A stretch of 62,501 bases of DNA from IMG/VR virus record IMGVR_UViG_3300027741_000064, positions 1 through 62,501 of that record; one strand, 5' to 3'. Below, in pieces: positions 8,719-17,220 of the stretch. Below the pieces are notes generated by a model. The model saw nothing but the letters and a program-made list of their open reading frames with translations. It did not search any database and was not told the DNA's origin. The translations under genes and the position numbers were made by a program. The number at the start of each line of letters is the position of its first letter. The stretch's first letter is position 1. The stretch comes from a virus.

Positions 8719-9075
8719 TCACTTGCTGTGCTTGATTGCTGAGTCTATGACTTCTGCTAGCTTATGGCGTTCTTTGTTTAACATCTCTGAGCCAACGACC
8801 TTCCACAGCTGTTCAAGCTGTGAATCGGACAATTTCTTGTGATTCTCTGAGCAATGAGTGTTGAATTCTTCTCTGATGCTAAATCCTGGCTTGGCCAAGG
8901 TTCCGTAGCTGATTGGAGCTGCGCGGCGCTGCCATGGGCTGGTCTTCTTGGCCGGCGTGGTAGCAGCAGTGGCAGCCTTGGCATCTTCTGGAAACCAGTG
9001 TTTCTCAGCTGGCGTGTTTTCGACCACCTGAGACTTGCTTTTCTGCCTCTGTTTGGCAACTTTCTTGGTGACCAT
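8719..9075 (-). CDS. Uncharacterised small basic protein
   Basis: A 118-residue protein. The first 55 residues are Lys/Ala/Thr-rich and probably disordered. The C-terminal part (from about residue 65) is helical, ending KERHKLAEVIDSAIKHSK. GGAGG lies 7 bases before the ATG. The start lies inside the 3' end of the nuclease gene (overlap 71 bases in another frame), and its own promoter candidate is at 9093-9120. I recognise no family. Confidence 0.6.
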   Translation of the reverse strand: MVTKKVAKQRQKSKSQVVENTPAEKHWFPEDAKAATAATTPAKKTSPWQRRAAPISYGTLAKPGFSIREEFNTHCSENHKKLSDSQLEQLWKVVGSEMLNKERHKLAEVIDSAIKHSK

Positions 9076-9622
9076 CTGATACCTCCGTTACTGTTATAGC
9101 ATTGTCATCTATGGTGTCAGCTGTCAAGTTCGATGACAGGAAATGGTCATCTGGTTGAGCCAGCCAATCATCCAGCAAATGCACGTAGAAGTCTTTGTAT
9201 TTGTTGTGATACTTACCAGGAATGGCCTGTTTGAGGAACACCATGATATCCACGTTATTGTACTTGATAACGAGGCTCATCAATCGCTTGCTGGCATCTG
9301 CATCTTGCTGTGCCTGGGCAAGCCATTGATCCCATTGAGCAACGCTGTGCTTGAGCACGCTCTGGAAGCTGGGTGGTGTCTTGTAGTGCTTGCATTCCAC
9401 GCTGTAGGTAAAGTTTCGAGGGCATATCAGGTCCCCGAAAATCGCATAGTCTAAGCTGTAGCTCTCAGTGCGGATCTTGTTGCTACCACCAAAGAAGCTG
9501 CCGCTGTCTGGATTGCGGCGGAAACCGTTAGCCATGCCCAGCGCCGCTTCGAATCTAGCAGACAGCGTGTTTGCTATCTTGCGTTCAAAGCTTGAGCCTT
9601 TTGCCTTGCCATTCACTGCCAT
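9005..9622 (-). CDS. PDDEXK-type nuclease (RecB/resolvase-like)
   Basis: A 205-residue protein with the layout of a restriction-like nuclease core: Glu in FERKIAN (residue 13), the RNPDSGSFFGG loop, Asp64 in DYAIFGD, then the E-x-K pair Glu76/Lys78 in SVECKHYK. These residues usually bind the catalytic metal. It overlaps the end of gp46 (TGATG), in the same operon as the gp46/gp47 recombination complex, which suggests a role in DNA repair, recombination or host DNA breakdown. The last 40 residues are Ser/Glu-rich and probably flexible. The exact substrate cannot be read from sequence. Confidence 0.7.
   Translation of the reverse strand: MAVNGKAKGSSFERKIANTLSARFEAALGMANGFRRNPDSGSFFGGSNKIRTESYSLDYAIFGDLICPRNFTYSVECKHYKTPPSFQSVLKHSVAQWDQWLAQAQQDADASKRLMSLVIKYNNVDIMVFLKQAIPGKYHNKYKDFYVHLLDDWLAQPDDHFLSSNLTADTIDDNAITVTEVSDGHQESCQTEAEKQVSGGRKHAS
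9093..9120 (-). promoter_or_regulatory. Host-type promoter (CTGACA-N16-TATAAC)
   Basis: Minus-strand -35 CTGACA (9115-9120), 16-base spacer ending TGC, -10 TATAAC (9093-9098). It lies within the nuclease gene and would serve the 118-residue gene at 8719-9075. The design matches the promoters at 56-61 kb. Confidence 0.5.
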
Positions 9623-11406
9623 CAGGTAATTATCTCATGTTCATAGCTGAAGGTAGTAAATCCACCTTCTTTGATCACGCTGAGCACGTTGCTAACACGG
9701 GTTATCAGTTCTTCTCTGTGCGATATCACGAACACGTTCTTGCCACGCTCGCGTTCCATGCGCTTGAGCACAGCAACCGAGCCTTCCAGACCAGCAGGAT
9801 CGAGGCCGCTATCTAACAGTTCGTCCACGAACAGCAGATTGATCGCTTGGTTCATGTTCTCAAAGATGTCACGGAAGCTCCAGCTCAATCCCAGTATCAA
9901 ACGAGTGCGTTCACCACGTGATAGATTGTCAAAGTCCAGATCCTGACCCAGCAAGCTGATCTCTGTGGTGAGATCATTGAGAAACTTGACGCTGTGAGGC
10001 AGTCCCAGCTTGTCCAGGTAGTCGTTTAACCTGCTGTTGAGATAGGCTAGGTTCTGATCAATGATGCGCTTGCGTATGAAGCTGTCCTTGTTGGTCAACA
10101 GCTTGAGCAGGAACTCTTGGTGTTCTCGAGCCTTGATCATGGTGTTCAGCTTGTCATAGCTGACTTCTTGTACCGTGCTCTGTAGGCTGTCTGCCTGATC
10201 TAGATAGGGATTCTCAGCCGCACGCTCCTTGACCAGATCCTTGTGCAGAGACTCCAGAGTGCTCTTATGGTTCACTGCTTCGGTCAGCGTGGGATAGAAA
10301 GTCTGAGGCGTGCCCATGGCAGCATACACAGGTTCAACCTCATCTATCTGAGACTGTAGATCGGCAATTTCCTGCTTCTCGGCATTGACCTGTTGATCCA
10401 GCGTGGCAATCTTGCCTTCTAGCTCGCCGATGATGTCTTCGTGCTTGTGGTCCTTGATCTGCTGTTCGCACATTGGGCATTGCTTGTGCACGCTGGCACG
10501 TTCAAACTGGTTTAACAGGCCGTTGAGCTGTGTTTCTAGCTGTCCAGCATGCCTGCTCTTGAGGCTTTGATCCTTGCGCAGCTGTGCCAGGGCCTTGCCT
10601 AGCTCTCTGTGAGTCTCGACCAACTTGTGTTTTTCAAGCTCTGTTTCAATGTCCAACAGCTCAAGCTGTTCTATGGCAGCTTCCAGAGTGGCCACTTCTT
10701 GCAGATGCTTGTTGTCCCAGTTGTTGATCTTGTTCTGCAGATCTTCGATGGCCTTGGCAATCTTCTCATTAGCAGTCTTCACGGTGCGTATGCGAAACTC
10801 TTCCTGATCAATCTCAGTCTTGGTGGCCTTGATCAGTTCCTTGAGATTCTCAGCCTTTTGGCTCAGCAGCGTGATGCCCAGCAGCTCTTCGATGATCTCG
10901 CGCTGTTTGGCAGCACCCATGGCCAAGAATGGCTCTGTGTAGGTGTTTAGTGCCACGATGTGCTTGAACAGCGTGTGGCTCATGCCTATGAGCTTGACGA
11001 TGTCTTTCTGGCTGTCACGCGCATCGCCCTGTGCTTCATCGGTGGCTTCTTCGCCAACCTTGCTCTCATCATCCACCATCCAGCGGAAGAACTGCGGCTT
11101 GCGACCGCGCTCAATGCGATGCGTGTGACCATTGAGCTCGAATTCGATGCTCACGGCCATGTTCTTGCCGTTGATCTTGTTGACGAGGTTGTCGCGCTTG
11201 ATGTTGGTCAGTGCTTCACCGTACAGCCCATAGCTGATGGCTTGGAGTATGGTGCTCTTGCCCACGCCGTTGCGCGAACCATTGCCGCCCAGATCCAGAT
11301 TGTCACCTAATACCAAGGTCAATCCGTTGCGATCCAAGTCCACTGCTTGCGTTACCGCACCAACAGACAAGAAGTTCTTGAGGCTCACGCTTTTCAGTTT
11401 CAACAT
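9622..11406 (-). CDS. 46: Recombination endonuclease subunit gp46 (Rad50/SbcC-like ATPase)
   Basis: A 594-residue SMC-type ATPase. Walker A is GSRNGVGKS (residues 43-51), followed by long coiled coils around a zinc hook Cys310-Pro-Met-Cys313. The ABC signature is LSRGERTRL, followed by Walker B/D-loop residues in LLFVDELLDSGLD. With gp47 it forms the Mre11-Rad50-like complex that resects DNA ends for recombination-dependent replication and processes host DNA. It lies 2 bases downstream of gp47 and overlaps the nuclease gene. The length is close to T4 gp46 (560 residues). Confidence 0.95.
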   Translation of the reverse strand: MLKLKSVSLKNFLSVGAVTQAVDLDRNGLTLVLGDNLDLGGNGSRNGVGKSTILQAISYGLYGEALTNIKRDNLVNKINGKNMAVSIEFELNGHTHRIERGRKPQFFRWMVDDESKVGEEATDEAQGDARDSQKDIVKLIGMSHTLFKHIVALNTYTEPFLAMGAAKQREIIEELLGITLLSQKAENLKELIKATKTEIDQEEFRIRTVKTANEKIAKAIEDLQNKINNWDNKHLQEVATLEAAIEQLELLDIETELEKHKLVETHRELGKALAQLRKDQSLKSRHAGQLETQLNGLLNQFERASVHKQCPMCEQQIKDHKHEDIIGELEGKIATLDQQVNAEKQEIADLQSQIDEVEPVYAAMGTPQTFYPTLTEAVNHKSTLESLHKDLVKERAAENPYLDQADSLQSTVQEVSYDKLNTMIKAREHQEFLLKLLTNKDSFIRKRIIDQNLAYLNSRLNDYLDKLGLPHSVKFLNDLTTEISLLGQDLDFDNLSRGERTRLILGLSWSFRDIFENMNQAINLLFVDELLDSGLDPAGLEGSVAVLKRMERERGKNVFVISHREELITRVSNVLSVIKEGGFTTFSYEHEIIT

Positions 11407-11408
11407 GC

Positions 11409-12428
11409 TTATATGCTCTGATAGATCTGGATCAACTGCTGCCGATCTATGGTATTGGATTCTATGCTCTGCAGATGGCTGATCACGATGGTGTCCACGC
11501 TCTCAAAGTTGATGTCACCATCTGGTATGGCACCTTGCGCATCTGCTTTGGCCACCTGTAGGTTCACTTCGCGAGCGTTGAGTTCGCGCTCAAACAGCTC
11601 CTTAAGGAAGTTGGCTTCTTCATAGGTGATGTCCAGATCCACTGCGATGCGAGCATAGGTCTTGGCATCAATGATAGATTCTGGATCTTCCAGCAGCGTG
11701 CTCAGAGGCGTTACGCGATATTTTGGAGCACCAGGCCAAGCACGGAACGTGGGATACTTGCCTGGTTCCCAGAGCATGATGCCTCGGTTGTCATCCCAGG
11801 CATCTGAGTAATCATGTGGGAAGCAGTTGCCAGTATACCAAACCTTGCCGCGGTTCTGTCGCTTGTGGAAATGGCCAGTGAACACCTGCGTTTGGTTAGC
11901 AAAATGCGTCTCGTTGAGCAGCCCGTGATCTGGCATCTCCACCATGGCATTCATCTTGAACTTTGGCAGTTCGAAATGTCCAAACATGTATGGCGCTTTG
12001 ATCTTTGGCACAGATTTCCAATCATCGCCTACCAACCATGGTATGAAGCTTACGCCATCAAACACCTGTTGTGTCTCGATCAAGCGGATGTTCGCAAATT
12101 CCTTGATGTAAGGGATGCTGTGGATCTCGTACTTGTCCCTGTAGAACAGATCATGGTTTCCTATGAGGAAGAACACATTATCAAAGTAATCGTTCAGCTT
12201 TTTGAGCCCGCTCACTGAGTAGTTGAGCGTGCTTACATTGATAGCACTGCGATTGTGATGCCAATCGCCGCCGAAGATGCAGTTCTTGCTGCCCCATTCT
12301 TCGGCCTGCTCGATCATCCATTCTATGAACTGCTCACAGCTGGAGTTGTGCTCGCGGCTGTTGTTTCGCAATCCATAGTGGATGTCGGTGAAGTACACTG
12401 TCTTTGAGAAGTCTATGTCTTTTGCCAT
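11409..12428 (-). CDS. 47: Recombination endonuclease subunit gp47 (Mre11/SbcD-like)
   Basis: A 339-residue metallophosphoesterase. The metal-binding motifs of the family appear in order: Asp15-x-His17 (TDIHYG), GGDWHH near residue 52, GNHD near residue 92 and a C-terminal GHFHKRQ. With gp46 it forms the nuclease complex for DNA end processing. It is the same size as T4 gp47 (339 residues). No strong ribosome site precedes the ATG; the gene follows gp55 by 33 bases in the same operon. Confidence 0.95.
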   Translation of the reverse strand: MAKDIDFSKTVYFTDIHYGLRNNSREHNSSCEQFIEWMIEQAEEWGSKNCIFGGDWHHNRSAINVSTLNYSVSGLKKLNDYFDNVFFLIGNHDLFYRDKYEIHSIPYIKEFANIRLIETQQVFDGVSFIPWLVGDDWKSVPKIKAPYMFGHFELPKFKMNAMVEMPDHGLLNETHFANQTQVFTGHFHKRQNRGKVWYTGNCFPHDYSDAWDDNRGIMLWEPGKYPTFRAWPGAPKYRVTPLSTLLEDPESIIDAKTYARIAVDLDITYEEANFLKELFERELNAREVNLQVAKADAQGAIPDGDINFESVDTIVISHLQSIESNTIDRQQLIQIYQSI

Positions 12429-12461
12429 GCACTTGTATGTTACGGCATCAGCTCATATTGA

Positions 12462-13319
12462 TCAAGTGCTCTCTTTGGCAGCAGAAGCAGCAGCATCTGC
12501 TGCGGCACGAGCCTGTTGGTTCTTCATGTCATGCTCGGTTTGGCGCGTGTAGCTTGGTGTGGCACCATGCATGATCAGGATGTCATCTCGGATGTTTTGG
12601 TTGCGTTTCTCTATGTTGAGTACGCGAGTGAAGCTGTTGGTGATGGCAGCAGTGTAATAGGCAAATGGATTGGGAGTCTCGGATCGGCTCTCGTCAAACT
12701 GCAGTCCGATCTGGCTGAGCTGTAGCAGAGCTTGGCTCTTCATCTCGTCTATATAAGTGTATCCTCTCCAATTGCCGCGATGTCCGTAGCGTTCAACCAG
12801 CTTCATGAACATCATGGCTAGCTTGTTGGTCATCTTACCATGAGTGATGTTGAAGTGTCCGTTTTCCAATCCACCCTGCCAGTGGCTCTTGCCCACGCAC
12901 ATGAATTCACCATCCCTGTATATGAAGTGCTGATATGGTGGAAAGTTGCACTTGATGTGGCGTTCTGCTTCAGTCTTGGCCTTGTGTAGCTTTTCCTCGT
13001 TGATCGGTATGTGATCAAATGTCATCAACCTAACCACGATGTCTTCAACTAACACGCTATTGGGATCCAGTATTATCACTGGATTCCTGGTACCGGCTGC
13101 TACAGCAGCTTTCTTGGCTACTACAGCCATCTGATCCAGTTTGGTCTTGCGTGCATCTTCCAAGCGTTCTGTGTTTATTTTAGCAAGGTCGTTGGTGATG
13201 ATGTCGTAGTTGGCATACTTGGTCTCTATGAATTCGCAATAGCTAGCTTTGCTGCGGTGTATCTCTTCCAACAGGTCCTTGTTAGTTAGATACTTGATCT
13301 TGGTCACTGCTATCGCCAT
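12462..13319 (-). CDS. 55: Late transcription sigma factor gp55
   Basis: A 285-residue homologue of the T4 late sigma factor, which directs host RNA polymerase to TATAAATA promoters with the sliding clamp. The conserved core is at residues 165-250: RYGHRGNWRGYTYIDEM, the GLQFDES segment and PNPFAYYTAAITNSFTR, which resemble sigma region 2. The protein is about 100 residues longer than T4 gp55 (185), with extra N-terminal sequence and an Ala-rich C-terminal tail. GAGG precedes the ATG. The leader carries a perfect palindrome (13343-13359). The late octamers elsewhere in this window fit its presence. Confidence 0.9.
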   Translation of the reverse strand: MAIAVTKIKYLTNKDLLEEIHRSKASYCEFIETKYANYDIITNDLAKINTERLEDARKTKLDQMAVVAKKAAVAAGTRNPVIILDPNSVLVEDIVVRLMTFDHIPINEEKLHKAKTEAERHIKCNFPPYQHFIYRDGEFMCVGKSHWQGGLENGHFNITHGKMTNKLAMMFMKLVERYGHRGNWRGYTYIDEMKSQALLQLSQIGLQFDESRSETPNPFAYYTAAITNSFTRVLNIEKRNQNIRDDILIMHGATPSYTRQTEHDMKNQQARAAADAAASAAKEST

Positions 13320-13342
13320 CTGCGGCTCACCTCGCTGTATTC

Positions 13343-13359
13343 TGCGTGACCGTCACGCA
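13343..13359. promoter_or_regulatory. Operator-like palindrome in gp55 leader
   Basis: TGCGTGAC-C-GTCACGCA: two perfect 8-base arms around one base, ending 24 bases upstream of the gp55 ATG. It could be a repressor operator or a compact RNA hairpin. I do not see a second copy in the window. Confidence 0.5.
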
Positions 13360-13430
13360 TAGCTGTAAAGTTGTCCAAAATCTACCAGTTAAGTCAATTT
13401 TGTCCATGAGATATTTGGTGGTTTTATCAC

Positions 13431-13438
13431 CATAAATA
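13431..13438 (+). promoter_or_regulatory. Late promoter (CATAAATA) of baseplate operon
   Basis: Plus-strand CATAAATA with a predicted start near 13444, giving a 20-base leader with GAGG 6 bases before the ATG at 13464. Confidence 0.75.
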
Positions 13439-13463
13439 CTAAGCCGGGAAACGTGAGGTATTT

Positions 13464-14273
13464 ATGGCCGAAAATGGAAATCCAACAAATGCCACTGCAG
13501 CCAGCGCCACTCCTGATTCGGATGCGCAAGGTCGCAGGGTGCGCTTGCGCCCCAAGCCGGCAGCTGTGGATCTGATCTATGGTACCTCTGGACTGCTACA
13601 GCCCCTGAGGACTACCAACGGTCTCACTTGGCCATATCAACCCACCATCACCTATGACAGCACAGTTGAGTACAGTTCTATAGACATGGTGCATGTGAAC
13701 CAAGAAATCCTGGGTTACACCAAGACTCCTGCGATAAAAATGACCGTAGCTGGCGCTTTTAGCGTGCAGAACCAACAGGAAGGCATCTATGCTTTGGCTA
13801 GCATACACTTCCTTCAGACTGTGACCAAGATGTACTTTGGTACTGGTAGCAATCTAGGCATACCCCCACCTGTGCTGCTGTTTGACGCATACGGGCAGTA
13901 CATGTTCAATGCTCTGCCAGTGTTAGTCACCAATTTCACAGTTGAACTGCCTAACGACGTGGATTATGTTCCGGTCAACCTAGCTAACATACAAACCTAT
14001 ACCCAGCTACAGACACAGACAAACACAGTAGGCTACAGTCAGACGCAGACAACCACCCAGCTGAGTTCATACCAGAATGCTGCTAGTGCTGCTTATGTGG
14101 CCAGCAACATGTTCACAAGCAGCCTACAGAGTCCTGCTGGTTATATATGGTTACCAAGCGTGTTCACGCTCACGGTAGGTATCACTGTTCAGAACACTGC
14201 CAAGCGTTTGCGTGCGTTTAATCTTGAAGACTTCCGCACCGGAGCGCTGATGAAGACAGGTGGTTGGATATGA
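13464..14273 (+). CDS. Baseplate tail tube cap/initiator (gp48/gp54 family)
   Basis: A 269-residue protein that opens the tail operon. After a disordered N-terminus (about 30 residues) comes the conserved block DLIYGTSGLLQPLR, WPYQPTITY and a SSIDMVHVNQ strand. Then follow ALASIHFLQTVTKMYFG and PPPVLLFDAYGQYMFN with PNDVDYVPV. This is the tube-fold pattern of T4 gp48 and gp54, which sit on the hub and start tube growth. I cannot separate gp48 from gp54 by eye; only one such gene is seen here. It is coupled to gp53 by an ATGA overlap. Confidence 0.75.
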   Translation: MAENGNPTNATAASATPDSDAQGRRVRLRPKPAAVDLIYGTSGLLQPLRTTNGLTWPYQPTITYDSTVEYSSIDMVHVNQEILGYTKTPAIKMTVAGAFSVQNQQEGIYALASIHFLQTVTKMYFGTGSNLGIPPPVLLFDAYGQYMFNALPVLVTNFTVELPNDVDYVPVNLANIQTYTQLQTQTNTVGYSQTQTTTQLSSYQNAASAAYVASNMFTSSLQSPAGYIWLPSVFTLTVGITVQNTAKRLRAFNLEDFRTGALMKTGGWI

Positions 14274-14578
14274 CCAAGGTTACCTATGACAAGAATAGCC
14301 CTTACTATCAGACTCAACAGATCACCAACTATGTGGGTTATCTTGACTATTGGAACGGACAATACATACTACCTCAGCCCACAGACAGCATCTACAAGAT
14401 ACCCTTCATCTACAATCACCGTCCTGATCTGCTGAGCTATGAGCTATACGGAACTAGCCAGCTATGGTGGGTGTTTGCGCTGAGGAATCCAAACCAGTTG
14501 ATCGATCCAGTTTGGGATTTCGCGAGCGGTCTCACCATATACATACCGGCTCAACAGACACTGCTTAAGGTTAGCTAA
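14270..14578 (+). CDS. 53: Baseplate wedge subunit gp53
   Basis: The start is taken at the ATG overlapping the previous stop (ATGA), giving 102 residues; a TTG 6 bases upstream is less likely. The diagnostic part is the middle: IPFIYNHRPDLLSYELYG, then SQLWWVFALRNPNQLIDP, then a short C-terminal strand SGLTIYIP. T4 gp53 (196 residues) has the same YG-x-x-QLYWVLL pattern. In T4 it joins wedges around the hub. The protein is about half the usual length, so it appears reduced to the core. Confidence 0.75.
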   Translation: MTKVTYDKNSPYYQTQQITNYVGYLDYWNGQYILPQPTDSIYKIPFIYNHRPDLLSYELYGTSQLWWVFALRNPNQLIDPVWDFASGLTIYIPAQQTLLKVS

Positions 14579-17190
14579 TGGCTTCTACATATTTCATAAA
14601 TGGTCGCGAAGTATCTGCGGAAGAATATCAAGCTTACAAGAAGCAACAGGCAGCTGAAGAGGCTGCGACAAAAACAAGATCTGACAGCGTATTCACTATT
14701 GGTAGGGCAGCAGACGCACCAGCTGCTAGCAATCCCACTCCCTTGGATCAGAACGCACAAGTTAACAGGCAAGCTGCAGCTCCGTTGGATACAAAGTTCA
14801 ATGATCCAAACAAGACCAACAGCAATAGCGTCAATCAGCTGGGACAAAGCCCCAATGCTGCACAGATCACGCCAGCTAACGGCAGCTTTGAATCAAGGAT
14901 CGCTACATATGGCCTAACCTTTAATCCCTACCCAAACGCTCTCAATGAGTATGCCAATTACACTTATCACATCAGATGGTTCATGACTACCGAAGCTGAA
15001 GCCTACAACAATGTTGATGGACAGAATCCCAACAGCAGCAGGCTGACCAAGACGGTGATAGCCGAGAGTGGGGTCACAGCTGGTCTAAACATAGTTGAAC
15101 TGAGGATCAAGGCCAGTTCTGGTGGCAACAAAGAAAAGCGCAACATGTGGTGCCTGCAGGAGCTGGACATGGTGCTCAGCGAACCTCTGAATCTCAGCCT
15201 CTTTGACAAGATCTACTATTCTGCGCAGGAGATAGGCGTGGTCAATCACGCTAGATGCCCTTATTTCATCGAGATCTGGTTCAACGGATACAACGAGGAT
15301 GGCACTATAGCAGCTCCAAACCTCTTCTATACCTTGTATAGAGTGGGATTCATAGATGTTGAAGCATCTACTAACACAGCTGGTACCACCTGGAACATCA
15401 AGTTCTATGGTGACAACAGCACAGGTGAGATGAATCAGCTGGCTATACCGCAGGCTGGCCTCAACATACCAGCTACCAATCTGGGAGAATTTTTTGATAA
15501 TCTTACCAGTAAGTTGAACACCCAGGTACCAGAGGTAAACAACGATGGCATCCGACGGGTGATCTACAAGATTGAATATCCCAACATCTGGAAGACATGG
15601 AACATGCGACCTGCCGACACTGACAAGCATGTCAATCGCGCAGGCAGCATGAACAAGGAGGATGGCGCACCCGGAACTGGTACTGTAGTCAAGATAACCA
15701 AGGGTCAAGCTATAGAAAGCATAGTGAACTATGCTGTGTACAGCTGCAAGGAAGCGCAGGATTGGATCACCGGTAATTCTGGAGCAGCTCAAGGCGGTGC
15801 CACCTTCAATGACCACGGTCTCATAGGCTATGTCAGCGTTTATGCCAAGACCAAGATCGTAGGCTTTGATCCTGTCACACGAGATTACATACGCGAGATT
15901 ACCTACACTCTGTGGCGCACAGAAAGCACCAAATCTTATACTGACATTCAAGCTGTGAACCAAGCCATGCAGCCCAGCACACAGCAGGCTAAGCTAGCCT
16001 ATCTGGTGCAGAACCAGCGATTAGTCAAGAAATATGACTATATCTACACTGGATTGAACACAGAAGTGATCAACTTTGACATAAAGATGAACCTAACCTG
16101 GATGTTCGTGCAGCCAAGCTGGAGCCAAGGCAACAGCTATGGCCAATACGCTCAACCAGCGTTGGTGAACCAAGACAGCCAAGACTTTCGCAAGCAGAAA
16201 GGAACCCTGCCGCAGGACAAGACACCTGGTAATGCTCAGCAGCTTAACCAAATCGACAGAGCGCTGGGTGGAGCTGGCACTCCGCAGGACATTGGCCAGC
16301 AATTGATCAATGCTCTACCTCCCGGAGCGCAGGCAGCCAAGGATTATGTAGCCAAGAACCTCGCTGATCCCAATACCAGAGTGATAAAGTTTGATGCCAG
16401 CAATGGACAGCTGGCAGTGACGGCTGCTCAAGAGAATGATCCGTTCCTACAGAAATATCTGGCTACGGTGAAGAATTATCAAACTCAGCGCCAGTCTCAG
16501 CTAGCCACGGCGTTTGTTGAAGATACCAAGCTTGACATAAACTCGGTGGTGTTCCCACCTCTGCCAATGGTAGCAGTGTTTGACAGCAAGCCAACCACGC
16601 AGAACGCACAGCAGAACACGGACCAACGCAAGACCCCTGCTAACACGGACAGCCAGAACTTTCCAAGTGGCACTGGATTCGTGGGAGCCGTGATGGGCAA
16701 CATATTCGACGTGCGCACAGAAGCTTTCAACTCCATAGAGATCACCATACGCGGTGATCCTTGGTGGTTGCCTGGCAGCAACATTGCGCTGAACAACATC
16801 GTAACAGGCCTGACCAACAACAACAGTGCGCAGGCATCTCAGCAGAACCAAAACAAGGCCAATTTCCTCGGTGGAGATAACTGCTTCCTGTTGGAGTTCA
16901 GGGTTGGCATGGTACTGGACGAAGCTACTGGTCTGGCAATAAGCACTGCTCAGGGTGGTGCAGATTTCTTCAACGGAATATATGTAGTTGATGAAGTTGA
17001 AAACATCCTTAGCCATGGCAAGTTCACTCAGATACTCAAGGCACACAAGGATGTGTTGGCACAGAATCCAATCAGCACACAGAATCTACAGAGCAATAAT
17101 GGTCCGGGAGGCAGCCAAACCAGCGTTGGGGCTGCAGCCCCTAGCGCTCCTCCCAGTAGCAGCGCTGGAAATCCCATGGGTCCTAGATAG
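14578..17190 (+). CDS. Probable baseplate hub protein (gp27 position)
   Basis: An 870-residue protein; its ATG overlaps the gp53 stop (TAATG). The first 110 residues are Gln/Ala/Asn-rich and flexible. From residue 115 a beta-rich domain follows (YHIRWFMTTE, EIWFNGYNED). A segment at about 480-515 (KKYDYIYTGLNTEVINFDIK) is typical of large myovirus hub-like structural proteins. The C-terminus has a second folded part and a Gly/Pro/Ser tail. It lies directly before the gp5-type protein, where T4-type phages keep hub gene 27, but at 870 residues it is more than twice T4 gp27 (391). Function is inferred from position. Confidence 0.55.
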   Translation: MASTYFINGREVSAEEYQAYKKQQAAEEAATKTRSDSVFTIGRAADAPAASNPTPLDQNAQVNRQAAAPLDTKFNDPNKTNSNSVNQLGQSPNAAQITPANGSFESRIATYGLTFNPYPNALNEYANYTYHIRWFMTTEAEAYNNVDGQNPNSSRLTKTVIAESGVTAGLNIVELRIKASSGGNKEKRNMWCLQELDMVLSEPLNLSLFDKIYYSAQEIGVVNHARCPYFIEIWFNGYNEDGTIAAPNLFYTLYRVGFIDVEASTNTAGTTWNIKFYGDNSTGEMNQLAIPQAGLNIPATNLGEFFDNLTSKLNTQVPEVNNDGIRRVIYKIEYPNIWKTWNMRPADTDKHVNRAGSMNKEDGAPGTGTVVKITKGQAIESIVNYAVYSCKEAQDWITGNSGAAQGGATFNDHGLIGYVSVYAKTKIVGFDPVTRDYIREITYTLWRTESTKSYTDIQAVNQAMQPSTQQAKLAYLVQNQRLVKKYDYIYTGLNTEVINFDIKMNLTWMFVQPSWSQGNSYGQYAQPALVNQDSQDFRKQKGTLPQDKTPGNAQQLNQIDRALGGAGTPQDIGQQLINALPPGAQAAKDYVAKNLADPNTRVIKFDASNGQLAVTAAQENDPFLQKYLATVKNYQTQRQSQLATAFVEDTKLDINSVVFPPLPMVAVFDSKPTTQNAQQNTDQRKTPANTDSQNFPSGTGFVGAVMGNIFDVRTEAFNSIEITIRGDPWWLPGSNIALNNIVTGLTNNNSAQASQQNQNKANFLGGDNCFLLEFRVGMVLDEATGLAISTAQGGADFFNGIYVVDEVENILSHGKFTQILKAHKDVLAQNPISTQNLQSNNGPGGSQTSVGAAAPSAPPSSSAGNPMGPR

Positions 17191-17192
17191 AC

Positions 17193-17200
17193 CATAAATT
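17193..17200 (+). promoter_or_regulatory. Late promoter variant (CATAAATT)
   Basis: One base off CATAAATA. The predicted start near 17206 gives a 15-base leader containing AGGGG before the ATG at 17221. Confidence 0.5.
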
Positions 17201-17220
17201 ACTGAGCAGGGGATCAAACC

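Noticed and set aside
13459-13466. CATAAATA on the minus strand overlapping the 13464 start codon
   Set aside because: It would give gp55 a leader of about 130 bases; the overlap with a start codon makes coincidence likely.
15085-15963. 292-residue minus-strand frame opposite the hub gene
   Set aside because: The frame is antisense to a strong structural gene, has no ribosome site and shows no protein pattern.
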